This document shows, piece after piece, positions 21,303 through 31,861 of a stretch of 64,000 nucleotides of DNA. The translations under genes were made by a program, and so were the position numbers. This stretch comes from Emydura subglobosa (Eukaryota; Chordata; Testudines; Chelidae): NCBI GenBank assembly GCA_007922225.1, contig ML679961.1, positions 70,412,890 through 70,476,889 on the forward strand, written 5' to 3'. The number at the start of each line of letters is the position of its first letter. Position 1 is the stretch's first letter. A model generated the notes under the pieces. That model worked only from the letters and a program-made list of their open reading frames with translations. It did no database searches and was not told the origin of the DNA.

Positions 21303-21440
21303 TGACTTGCCTCTTTGTGCTTCAATTTCCCCCTCTGTGAAATAAGGATCATAATAGATACCCATGCCACGGGGATGTAGTGAGGATTCATTAATACATT
21401 ATTCTAAAGTGCTGTGTAATGTTCAGATGGAAGGAGCTGT
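21303..21440 (+). repeat. MIR fragment, 3' part of the interrupted copy
   Basis: GACTTGCCTCTTTGTGCTTC, AATTTCCCCCTCTGTGAAAT and GATGTAGTGAGGATTCATTA continue the MIR core from where 20972-21058 stops. Confidence 0.75.
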
Positions 21441-21904
21441 AGAAGTGCATACTCAAAACAAAACAACTATTTGCTGTTGTACCCATGCTCTGCTTCCATC
21501 ATCCAGCAACACTGCAGAATATTTTAGGGGGAAATTGTCCTCAGTCTCTTGTTCCACTGAGAATCTAGGATCTTCATTTTTTGAGCTAAATCAGCCCTTT
21601 GAATTCTTGCCTGACACAAGCCTGCTGTGAAAGAGATGGGATAATTCCCTATGGATATAGGATAGACTACATTCACCTAGCAGGACTCTTCCTAATTGTT
21701 GATCAGCTCCCCTCCCTGCTTAGCTCCGGTTTGCTTAGCAAAGGAGGCTAGAGAGCAAATCAGGTCAACAGAACTCTCTTCTTCCATCAAGACTCAAGAA
21801 ACCATACGTCGCTGCCAGAACACAGATTTTCTGCTATCCTCGGGAGAGAAATCTGTGGTCTCTCCTGAGCCCACAACAATAATCATAAAACCACATTAGA
21901 AATA
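21441..21904. other. Non-coding stretch
   Basis: No gene or repeat was recognised. Confidence 0.45.
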
Positions 21905-22165
21905 GACAGGAAAGCCTTCTTATGTTGATTTAGCCCCTAACACCCTGGCTGATTTCTGACAGTACTTTTACTAGTGCTTTTCCTAATCCTGTTTTAAATG
22001 GCTAGAGCTACGGTGCTTTCATGACTTCTCTGGGTCTCATAGATTTCATCATTAACAAGTTTTCCTTGATGTTCTGGCCAAATTTCCCATTTCTGAACTT
22101 CATCCCATTCCTTCTAGCTCTGCTTACTTGGACCACAGGGGCATGGTTATGACTGAGCAGTTAAT
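21905..22165 (-). mobile_element. CR1 LINE 3' fragment, minus strand
   Basis: Reverse-complemented, it reads GGAATGGGATGAAGTTCAGA, GGGAAATTTGGCCAGAACAT and AAGGAAAACTTGTTAATGAT. This is the CR1 3' coding end (FRLNVRKNFLxMRS type), followed by remnants of the FKTRLDKAL part. It is strongly decayed. Confidence 0.6.
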
Positions 22166-23760
22166 CCTTGTAAGGTGCTTTGAGCATAGAGGACTGAATG
22201 TCGTCTAGCTTAATCATGCCCAGAATAAGCACAGGCTAAAATGTGTTGAACAGAATAGAGAATGCAAGGAAATGTGACCTTGCATTCATAAGTCACTGCT
22301 ACCTGGCCACCAAGTTACTCCTTCCTAGGATCAGGAGTGTGCAGCTAAGCATCTCGTTAACGTGATGAGGACGACTCCTTAGCATGTCTCCTCAGATATA
22401 CCCATTCATCGTCCCTTGCCCCTTACTTATTTGTACATTAGTAAAGAAGCAGAGGTAAAGAATGTTGGGGACTCACTCCTACTCAGTGCAGCATTCTAAA
22501 CCTACAGCTCGACCTAACTTAGCTTATTGTATATAGTTATTAAGTTAGTAGGAGACCAATGTGTCCTCGTGGGACACCTAATGCTTCTCACCTGCCCAAG
22601 AAATCCAGTGATGGGGTAGAGCAGGCAGTAACTTCACTCCAAAAGATCCAAATGCAGAGCTTCTTTTTTGCTTTAATTGAAATGCTAATGTTACATAAAT
22701 ATCTAGCAGCTGGTTGTTTTTGCATTTTTCTTTGAAAGGCTGCATGAAAAAACAAGGGAGAATACAGCTGGGAGTCACAGGAGTTTGTGAAGGCATTTTG
22801 CCATCAGCTATTCATGTGGGAGCACCCGGATGGCGACATGATTTTAAAAGTCTAAGTGCTCAGAGTGCAAAGTTCTTTTAGAATTTAAATATTTATTAAA
22901 CATATGTCTAAAGGCAGCAGGAATGTGTTAGTTTTAAAGGAAGGCTTCAGTGCTAAAAGGTAAACGTTGTTACATATGAAGCTTTCCATTCCCACGTGAG
23001 GCACAGATTAGAGAGGCAAAGCTAATTGGAAGGAGCACAAGTCCCTGAAATGAGCTGGATAATAATTACCTACAACAGAAAAGACAGAACCCAGAGTTCT
23101 CTGTTCCATTCTTTTTTCTATTAATAATTATCACTTAAGCTCATTTCAGTCTTGAACATCTAGCTGTAACTACCAGGTGCAAAGGGCCCCATCCCCTTTG
23201 AGGAGCTTCCAAGGGCCATTTTAAAAAGAAGGAATCCAAAGTCAGCAGGCAAAAATTTGGGTCTGTACTTATGTGCACATTTACTGTGATTTTACAGGCA
23301 AATGGCTAGTTAGTTACTTAGCTATCTATATTTCACATGGAGTCATGGGTGAATACAAACACACAAGTGTGCACGAATCTCAACCCTATTTGTTTAAAGA
23401 TTTGCTCCTGAGTCAAGGTTGGCGGCATTTCCAAAAAGCCACTAGCAACTGACATGAAAACAGTCACCAGCACCATCAAGAAAATGGGGTAAGGAGTCCT
23501 GTGAAAAGAGCAGTTAATGGAGCTGACTCTGGATGGAGCTGGGATTTCTGAATGGCTTTTTCCAAATTGTTGTTCTGAGATCTAGATTGCACTGTGCTGC
23601 CACTGAGAACTTCCATCTCAGCTCTTAGAGAACTGGCTTGCTGCTGATGTCAGCTGGGAAATATTGTTCTCTGTTCAGTGCAGAGGGTTAAGAATGAGGA
23701 GTGGAGGAGGAGGAGACGGCGAAGGGGGGAGGGGGAGTTGTTTCTCTTCTGGGAACAAAA
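22166..23760. other. Non-coding stretch with a GA-rich tract
   Basis: No gene was recognised. Positions 23695-23741 are a purine-rich GGAGGAGGAGG and GGGGGGAGGGGG tract. Confidence 0.45.
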
Positions 23761-23912
23761 AGATTTTCAGAAGGGACCACTGAGTTTGAGTGCCTCAGTG
23801 ACCAACTGATACACCTTAATTGGATGTAATTTTCAGAGAATGGGTGTCCAGGGCTTTCTGAAAATCAAGCCTGCTGAAGATGTCTCAAGTTGGGCACCCA
23901 AAAATGGAGAGC
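23761..23912. repeat. Palindromic fold-back repeat, copy 1
   Basis: ATTTTCAGAAGGGACCACTG near the left and CTTTCTGAAAATCAAGCCTG near the right are inverted counterparts. GATGTCTCAAGTTGGGCACC on the right arm matches sequence in the related copy at 25665-25852. There is no coding capacity. Confidence 0.5.
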
Positions 23913-24055
23913 GTCAGGGAGTCAGCTGCAGCAGGGTCAGCCTCCTAGAAACACACTGGGCAGAGCTGATCCTGGCAGGGCCTGCCTGATTCACTGAACT
24001 TCCTGACTGGTGGAGTCATAGAGCTAGGCTACTACTTAACCCAGAGCAGTCAGCG
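23913..24055. other. Spacer
   Basis: No feature was recognised. Confidence 0.4.
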
Positions 24056-24370
24056 TTCTATGCCGCAGATAGGCTTCCACCCAGCCAACACTTGCACCTG
24101 CCCAGCTTCTTGTGCCCACTCCACTTGCTGCCTTCCTCCATCCTTGATTCCTCTGGCTCTGACCCCCAGCTCCTCTTCCTGCCTACATCTCTGGCTTGCT
24201 CACTTGGCTTCTGACCCCTGGCTCTGACCCTTGGCTTTGCTCTTGGCTACTCCCCCCAGATGTCCATGTCCCTGTTTTTTGACTTCATCTCGGCTTTCCT
24301 CTGACATCTAGGCCTGGTCACCCCCATGGTCTCTGACCATTATGTCCAACTGCCCACAACCTGGTCATGA
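24056..24370 (+). repeat. Pyrimidine-rich degenerate repeat (GGCTCTGACCC type)
   Basis: The words TCTGGCTCTGACCC, TTGGCTTCTGACCCCTGGCT and CTGACCCTTGGCTTTGCTCT recur with small changes. It may be the internal repeat of an LTR; I cannot define ends. Confidence 0.4.
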
Positions 24371-25664
24371 TCCTGACAGAGACATCCAAAATAGTGAAAA
24401 TCTTGGCCTAGCTGGCTCAGAGGGCTGGGCATACTGAGAGCTGAGTGAACCATTTGCAAAAAACAGTTTATTGGATGGATTTAGTTTCTTTTTCAATTTG
24501 TGGATTACCCATAAACAGACTGAGATTTTTGTGACAGTAACAATTATTTGATGAATGGTTTACATGCACATATTTCCGCCTAAGGGATGCGCTTCATCTA
24601 TTCACTGCAATTTTTCCAGGTATTTTTTATTTGCGCTGTGTGGTTGCTTACCTATGTCACTTACTATTGCTTTTCTTCCCAGATAGGATAACTCCCACAT
24701 ACACAAAGAGATTTCAGGTTGGCTGTGTAAATAACTCCAGCACAAATAGTCATGCAACGTTTTCTTTAACCAAACACATTTCTGTGAGCCTAAATATACT
24801 AGTAAAAATATTTGTGGGAAGTGGACAAGAGGCATCAGGAATACTGCTGAAGAGCATTCATTGTTTTTAGTAGACTAAATATTCATATATACACTTTTGA
24901 AGTACTTTTTGTTAGCATTCATGCTTTTTAGACTGTCCTGTGTATCTGGATAGCTTCCAGCACATTTGGTCAGTACTGGAGTACACCTAATAAATCAAAA
25001 TCCTCTCATCAGATACCAGTTTGATGGTTGCATGTGAAATGGATTTGAGGGTCTTAGTTCAGTAAATGAAAAGATATCACTATATCCCACATAGGATCCC
25101 GCTTTGAATTCTGTGGTGATTGCCTTCTGAAAGGCTTTATCTGTTCTTCAGCTAAAACATGCCTTCAGGATATTCCCTTCTTTTCTGCTGCACATGGCGT
25201 TGAAAGAGCAGCAAGAGCTATTTAGTGATTTAAGCAAACCTTCTCTTTGGAAATGAAGGCATTGTCCTTCTGTAGTGTGGGATGGGTATTGAATCTACAA
25301 GATGGTCACCAAAGGCAGTTTCATGGTTCCACATCATTCTCCACATTTCATGCCGTTTCATATAAGCAACAATGTGAGCGGAAATTTCCAACTGTGTTGA
25401 ATCAGTGGAGGTGGGTGATGGGGACAGATGTTCACTGGCACAGGGCTGAGGTCACGCAACCCATTACACCCATGAACTTAGCCACATTTGAAGGAACAAT
25501 TCCAAAGGTGAAACACTAGAGAGAGAACCTTCTGTGTCATCAAGACTGGTTTACAACAAGCTTGTGCAAATACAAAGATGTCATTGTGTTATGCAGACTG
25601 AGTCCTGCAAGAGTTCAGGGTCACTCCATCTCTGCCTGAGACGTTTAAAACTGGACAGGGCAAA
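24371..25664. other. Non-coding stretch
   Basis: No gene or repeat was recognised. Confidence 0.45.
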
Positions 25665-25852
25665 GCATTAGAGCCAAGTTTTTGAAAAGTGACCAGTGAT
25701 TTTGGATACCTCAGGTTTTGGACGCACAACTTGAGACATCTTGAAGGGCACCTGATTTTCAGAGCATGGTTGCTCAGCACCTCTAATGTTTCTCAAGTTC
25801 ATTAATCTAAAAACTGAGGTGCCCAAAATCACTATTCAGTTTTAAACAGCTT
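25665..25852. repeat. Palindromic fold-back repeat, copy 2
   Basis: The left arm reads AGTGATTTTGGATACCTCAG. The right arm, reverse-complemented, reads AGTGATTTTGGGCACCTCAG. Further in, ACTTGAGACATC pairs with the complement of ATGTTTCTCAAGT. The centre holds CACCTGATTTTCAGAGCATG. It shares the TCTCAAGTT and TTTTCAGA words with copy 1 at 23761-23912. Confidence 0.6.
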
Positions 25853-26080
25853 GGTCTGGAAAAGCAGACAATCCTACATTGGCTGTGACATGGGTTAGGT
25901 GGAACCTGACAAGGCTTTTCAGTTTTCTACCATTCAGCATACCCACTGAGTGACCCACTTAATGTGTAACCAGCCCACCTTAAGAATGGCTCAAAGCACA
26001 TTACAGAATATTCCACTACTGGAATCTAAGGGTGAAGTCCTGGCTTCATTCAGTAAATGGCGATGTCTGTCCTTGTTGCT
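25853..26080. other. Spacer
   Basis: No feature was recognised. Confidence 0.4.
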
Positions 26081-26371
26081 AGGGGTGTTGTTCCCAGCCT
26101 ATGGAGACATACTTGCGCAACTTTCGTGGAGCTAGCACGATAAAAATAGTAGTGTAACTGCAGCAGTGGCCGGTGGGAGCATAGGCTAGCTGTCCTGAAT
26201 TCAAACCTGCTTGGACTCTGTGGGTAGGTACTCACTGCTGCTCATGCCACCACAGCTACGCTGCTATTTTTAGCATGCTAGCGCTACGAGAGCTAGTGCA
26301 AGTATGTCTGCATGAGCCGGGAATCACCCCCCCCTCCCCCCCCAGCTCCACATGTAGACATAGTCATTGAC
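26081..26371. mobile_element. Fold-back MITE with long inverted arms
   Basis: The left arm (GTTCCCAGCC, GAGACATACTTGCGCAACTT, CGTGGAGCTAGCACGATAAA, AATAG) is mirrored by the right arm (CTATTTTTAGCATGCTAGCG, CTACGAGAGCTAGTGCAAGT, ATGTCTGCATGAGCCGGGAA). This gives an inverted repeat of about 70 bases around a 110 base centre. It lacks coding sequence. Confidence 0.7.
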
Positions 26372-28364
26372 CACAGTAGGGCCAGGATTTCACCTTACGT
26401 CTTTTGTTTTGGTTAGTTTTTACTTTTTACCCCTACCATCCACATCATTTTTAGTTCCACAATGAAAATGATTTTAATGATTAAGTTGGTGCCCCGGGCT
26501 TATTTATTTGTATGTGTGTATACTTAGTTTGGATTCCTCCAAAGTGGGTTATTCAATACCATAGCTCTGAAGGTAGAAGCAGGGCTGCAAAGATGCCTTG
26601 GGCTACCTGAGTTCTTCAGGGATATCAAAGATGGATTCTTAAAGGATGGTGCCAAGAGGAGCTCTTCCATGCTCAATTAGTAATTGCTCAGCGGGGCTGC
26701 CCTCTGGAATGCAGTACACTGCTGTAAAATTATTAGCTATACATAGAATTGCATTCATTTGGAAGAAAAGCCTTCAAAGGCAGAGTTCCGGCCCACTCAG
26801 ACTATAAAAATGCAACGTGGGATTCTAGTCCATTGTTCTATCTCACATGATCATGTGCAGAACCACTCCTGCTGGGCATCAATGCAGATCTTCTTCAGAA
26901 ATGGAGTAGGTGAGCCAAAAAGTCCCAGGTGAACTATGTTAGCTACATATTTCTGCCTTTGGATCAGACTAGGAGAGAGCTCTCTCATTCTGGGAATTCT
27001 TCTGATGGCCCGTGATAACCCATGGTGAGTAATAACTCAGGCAATCAGTGACAGTGTCAGAGGAGGATAGAGTTCCCCGTGTCTGGGATAATCACAGGGA
27101 AATCCCAAAGTATTACCTAACAAGGTGTTTGTTTTTTGTTTGTCACCGTACTATGTTGCAAGTCTATATCCAGTATGATGGCCATTTTTGGCATTTCTAT
27201 TTTCCAAGTGTCTTCCTATGAACTGAGATATTAGAGGTAGAAGTCTCTGGGAGCGCAGTGTTGTGGAGTGGGAATGCATTATCCTATTCCCATCACAGCC
27301 ACTGCACCCGCTCTATGGCCTGTGGAGAATGCTTTAATAGTAAAACCTGCAGGTTGGGGGGAGGAGGGACGGAAAGACTAAGGATAAATGTATAGACACT
27401 CTTGGTTACAATATGCTAAAGGTTTATGTGCTGCTGAAAGGTATAAAACGGACAGGTCTGAAAACTAAAGTTTGCCTGCAGGCAGGGACAGCAGAGGAAA
27501 TAGAAATTCCAGCTTCCCACATGTATGCTGTTCCCTGCCAGTGTAGCTCAATTCTGCCATTGAAAATCTTCTCTAAGGGGATGTCTGGTTGGGGTGTCTG
27601 TCTTAATGCCCTTTCAAGCTCTGATCTCCCTGTTGAGTCTGCCTACGATAGGCTAACTAGTTTTGGTAGCAGTGTTTTTTGTGAAGTGGTCATTTGTTAC
27701 CAAAGAACTGAACTGAAATCATCCAAACTCATTTCACAGAGGCCACAGACCAGACCCAACATTGCAATGGCATTCAATTACTACCATCCAGTACTGAATT
27801 CAAACTGGTGACCTAGAGGTGAAAGGCTTCATAGCTCATTTTTGATTCCCTGAGCCCTCTATTTCTCAGTTCCTTTCCCTTTCTCAGCGCTAGCATCTCT
27901 GAAGCCAGGGAAACAGTTTGTAAACTACTGCAACTAAAATTCAACCTATCAACTGAAAATCAATCAAACTGTGTCTTCTCTGCTTCTCATCTCAGTGGCA
28001 GCCAGGAAGATGCAACAGTCATAATGTAGCTGGCAATTTTTGTGATGCTCCTGGAGGCAGAATAGAATCCAGGTTTGTGTCTTCCTGGCCACGTCGATTC
28101 TGCAGCAGAACAAAGGTGGCTGTTTCAGCAGCCTGAGTAGCTAGAACTTAAGTTGCACACAGCAGTTAAGGACAGTGCCCAAGGTGATATTTCTTCAATT
28201 ACAGTTAGTGGAGACTTTTTATTTATTGACTTAACTTCATTACATATTAAGTTAGTTCTGCTGAAAAGTGCTGGATTGACAATCCTGGGGAGTGAAGTCA
28301 GTTTAATCACTGAATAGATACAGCACACACAGCATCAGGGAAAACTTCCCTCTCACTGCCTTCT
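26372..28364. other. Non-coding stretch
   Basis: Two kilobases without a recognised gene. The 132 codon frame at 27413-27811 shows no motif I know. Confidence 0.45.
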
Positions 28365-28460
28365 GCAACTTTATTATTATTTGACATGTATATTGCAGTG
28401 GTGTCTAGAAGCCACAGCCAAGTTGGGACCCATTGTGCTAAGTGTTGTACAGACATAAAA
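28365..28460 (+). repeat. SINE-like interspersed repeat fragment
   Basis: TTTATTATTATTTGACATGT, AGTTGGGACCCATTGTGCTA and AGTGTTGTACAGACATAAAA follow the same order as the copy at 19145-19280. Confidence 0.6.
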
Positions 28461-28930
28461 CAAATGCCTGATCTGCCTGGCAGATCTCCCCTGTAGGGCA
28501 GGGTAGTTCAGGCTTTTGCTTCCCCATGTAGATGCAACTTTGTACTGTGGACCCTTGGTCCCCTGGGAACTGGACTAAGGCCAGCAACTCATTTCACATG
28601 GCACCAACTAGCCATCATGGGATAAGAAACACTCAGCCACTCCCAGCCTGGGCTGTAGTCCAGCTGATGTCTTAGATGAAAGATTCTTCCTTCTGTTACC
28701 AATCTTCAGCTTTTCATTCCCCAGCTATGAAAACTGACCTGTAGATTTGACCTGTGGAGGTACTTCGTGATAGATATTTTTATTACTTCTACTGCATGTT
28801 GTTTCCATTTCTTATACTACCCTGAACATGTACAATGTAATATCTTTTTAAGAACAAATTGTTATGCATGCAAACAAAGAGGAGGGGGGAAACACTGCTC
28901 CAGAGGAGGTATGTTACTAGGAAACACTAA
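28461..28930. other. Non-coding stretch
   Basis: No gene was recognised. Confidence 0.45.
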
Positions 28931-29205
28931 GGCTGGTCTATACTTACTGGGAAATTCGGCAGCAGTCGACAGGAGTTAGCTTTCGTAACTCCCGTTGACT
29001 TCATAACTTCTGTTTAGCGTGCCGCCTCCACTGTGCTGCACTGACAGGAAATGCGTACCCGTCGATGCAGCACTACGCTTTTTGGAGAGGTGGTTTTATT
29101 CAATTGACTTCTAGATCGATTGAGTGGGTCTTCACTTCCACTCAATCGATCCAGATAGATTGATCTGATGGCAGTGAATTTGCCACCATCAGTGTGTACA
29201 TACCC
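28931..29205 (+). mobile_element. Harbinger-type MITE, 275 bp
   Basis: It begins GGCTGGTCTATACTTACTGG and ends AGTGTGTACATACCC. The flanks are TAA (28928-28930) and TTA (29206-29208), the expected TWA class but not identical. The interior holds a short palindrome around GGGTCTTCACTTCC (CAATTGACTTCTAGATCGAT and its partner CTCAATCGATCCAGATAG). Confidence 0.7.
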
Positions 29206-29431
29206 TTAGGCAGTACAGGTAACAAAATAAACAAGCCTGTGAAAAACACCACATGTTCTCAGAGTCAAGTCTGAGATCCTAGGTGGAATTTAGTGCTGGG
29301 GGAATGCCAATGAAAGGAGGAGGTGGGGTTCCCATTTGGAGTACACCCAGTTCAGAACTCTGTGGTACAAATGCAGCCGCTCAGAGAAAATCACTCTAAT
29401 TGCATCCTATCTACTGTGTAATTGCTCTATA
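29206..29431. other. Spacer
   Basis: No feature was recognised. Confidence 0.4.
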
Positions 29432-29455
29432 AACACACACACACACACACACACA
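29432..29455 (+). repeat. (AC)12 microsatellite
   Basis: Twelve uninterrupted AC dinucleotides. Confidence 0.95.
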
Positions 29456-29679
29456 GAATAAGAGGAGGATTGGTATCCATAATTATATGAAATTAGCCAC
29501 ATTCATTGCTCCCTGCTCTACTTATTCCTAATGATCGGCCTTGTGCAAACAGTGGGCTCAGCGCTGGGACAGATCTGTGAGTGGTATGGACAAATCCAGT
29601 GAGCAAGGCTACTACCATGGAACCAAGAAAAAACATTACAATCTCAGCCCATCACAAGCTTCTCTGGTATATTTGGGGT

Positions 29680-29905
29680 AGCATGGTTTAGTAGAAAGTA
29701 CATGGAGTGGGATTCAGAAGACCTTGGTTCTATTCTTGACTCTGCCAATGGCCTATTGTGTGACCTTAAGAAAGTCACTTTAACCTATCTGTGCCTCAGT
29801 TTCCCAAACCTTTACATGGGGCTAGCAATACTTATCCTCCTATGAAAAGTGCTTTGGGTTCTACAAATGAAAAATGCTATGTAAGAACTAAGAATTCTTG
29901 TTATT
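29680..29905 (+). repeat. MIR-type SINE, nearly complete
   Basis: TAGCATGGTTTAGTAGAAAG, TGGGATTCAGAAGACCTTGG, TTCTATTCTTGACTCTGCCA, TGTGTGACCTTAAGAAAGTC and CTGTGCCTCAGTTTCCCAAA give the whole MIR core in order. The tail continues to TGCTATGTAAGAACTAAG. This is the best MIR copy in the window. Confidence 0.85.
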
Positions 29906-30059
29906 TTAGTGAGTGAATGGCCCTTACGTACTAAATTCTGCAAAGCACTTTAAGGTTGTACTGGATGAAAAGAACTAGAGATATGTAGCTTAATATTATT
30001 AACGATATATCTGAAGGGCTTAATGCCTGTGATACATACAAGAACAGCCCTGGTAAATG
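29906..30059. other. Spacer
   Basis: No feature was recognised. Confidence 0.4.
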
Positions 30060-30300
30060 AAACCCATCCATTCTCCAAAACTGGAAGCTTTAAGGCTAGA
30101 TAGAATCAAATCAGTCCAAACTGTTTGTATTAGACTGTGGAATAATCTCGTAGGGGAAGTAGTGATAGCCTCACCACTTGGGACAGTAAAAAAACACTGA
30201 ACCAAATGCTAGAAAATGTACTACAGAGGAAAACAATCCTTCCCTACCTGAGCGATGGGCTAAATGGACTTTTCTGTTTTGAATATCTGTGGAGCTATGA
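30060..30300 (+). mobile_element. CR1-related LINE 3' fragment
   Basis: TTAGACTGTGGAATAATCTC then GTAGGGGAAGTAGTGATAGC matches the CR1 stretch encoding RLWNNLPREVVEA. ACTACAGAGGAAAACAATCC and GATGGGCTAAATGGACTTTT resemble a CR1 3' untranslated end. Only a short, decayed piece remains. Confidence 0.5.
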
Positions 30301-31629
30301 ACTAGACAGAGGCCCAAAGTTAGCTGGATTAGGCTTTATTATGGTCTAATAAGGTCTGTGAGGACTTATTTTACAGATCTGGGTGATACATGGTAAAAAA
30401 ACCAACAACTTATGTTGCAGAATATTTTGCCTAGCCTTCCTAGTGCTAAGAAACACCTGCCCTGCTTCTATCCTGTGGGATCCTCAGGCTGTTGCGTCAT
30501 CTGGAAAGGCTGGGGAGATTGTGTTCCAATGGGTATTCATTCACTTAAAAGCTGGTGTGAATTCTGCATTGGAAAAAACATTTTTCTTCTGAACTGAGCC
30601 AGGCCAAGTTTTCCTGTGGAGGAACATCCTATCTCCAGTAGCTTGGCTACTTTAGAAATGCCCTTGTTTGTTTCCTGTACTCTTTACTGACTTCTTAGTA
30701 ATGCAGATTCCTGTTAGTCATTTCCTTCAGCTTCCTAAAGCCCATCCTTGTCTGGGTCACCATATTCAGTTACAAGCAACACAGACTTTATACCTGGATG
30801 CACGATCATGGTCAGACCTGTTGGTGCTGAGAGAGAAAATGCAAGCATGCTGCTGAGAGCACAAGACCAGGGACTTTCTTAGTCCTTTCACAGGTTAACC
30901 AGGCACAAGTGATTTGTTCTGAGCGTGAAGATCTCTGGGAAGTAAATATCAGTTTCTGATTCTTATGGCCTATTGACACAGTCAGAAAAGCATTTCCAAA
31001 CTAAGATGGGCTAGAATCCCTCCTGCACAAAGTCTAAGGGCACCGGGAGCCCCTCACCTGTACACTGAGGTTGGCTGAAGCTCCTCCCCAGTTGTCACCC
31101 TATTCCAAGGGATTTTGTTTAGTGAATTACCCATTCATAGGCAGGATTCCCTCAGACAGACTCTATTGTTTTGGCCACCAGAGAGTTAAGAATAAGTGAA
31201 GGAATTTCTCCACCCACACACAGCCGTACAGGCAGTGAGTGGGTGGCCAGCACTGGAGACCCTGGCAGCTTTTGAATATGATAATCCATCTCCCTTGATA
31301 AAGGAGTCTCTGACCTTTCATTGGGACACATTCTACCCACATTCTTTTTCAGAAAATGCTGGTGATTTCAGCAGCTGGAAATGAAAAAAAATGGTCACTG
31401 CCTTTGCTGATCAGGGAAATGCATTTGGTTTATCCCATTTCTCACATGCTTGTGGCTTGTCGGGTTATATCCCCAGGAGGGCTGTCTGAACCTCTCATTT
31501 GTATGTAGGTTGTGTGCTATGAATCCCTATCATTGACTCAGTTCTCTAGTTAGAGATGAGATGCTCTTGTGACAGCCAGAGTTCAAGAGATCAGGGAAAT
31601 GAAGCATAAAGCCTAACAGCAAAAACAAT
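30301..31629. other. Non-coding stretch
   Basis: No gene or clear repeat was recognised. Confidence 0.45.
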
Positions 31630-31665
31630 GAGAGTCCTGTAGCACTAACAAATTTAATTTCTGCA

Positions 31666-31702
31666 GGCATAAGCTTTCATGGGCTGCAATCCACTTCGTC
31701 AG
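31666..31702 (-). ncRNA. Hammerhead-ribozyme-like core in the Penelope tail
   Basis: On the minus strand, CTGACGA (31702-31696) is followed by a short hairpin (GTGG with CCAT across an ATTGCAGC loop) and then GAAA (31678-31675). A minimal GC-TTAT-GC helix comes next. This is the order of a type I hammerhead core (CUGANGA, stem II, GAAA, stem III), a motif known from Penelope-like elements. An extra A sits before stem II, and the base after stem III is C where U is expected, so activity is unlikely in this copy. Confidence 0.4.
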
Positions 31703-31861
31703 ATGCAAGAAATAGAAATCAGATAGGGGGTACATATATATACATCCAAGGGTAAGGACAACAATGCAGAGGGTAGGTGTTAGCAAAGTCCATTCAGTTA
31801 GAGTAGATGAGGCCTATTCACAACCATTGATTAGAAGGTGAAAATGTGTGAACAGCGACAA

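Noticed and set aside
29680..29905. tRNA-like sequence
   Set aside because: The similarity is the tRNA-derived head of a MIR SINE; no cloverleaf can be formed from it.
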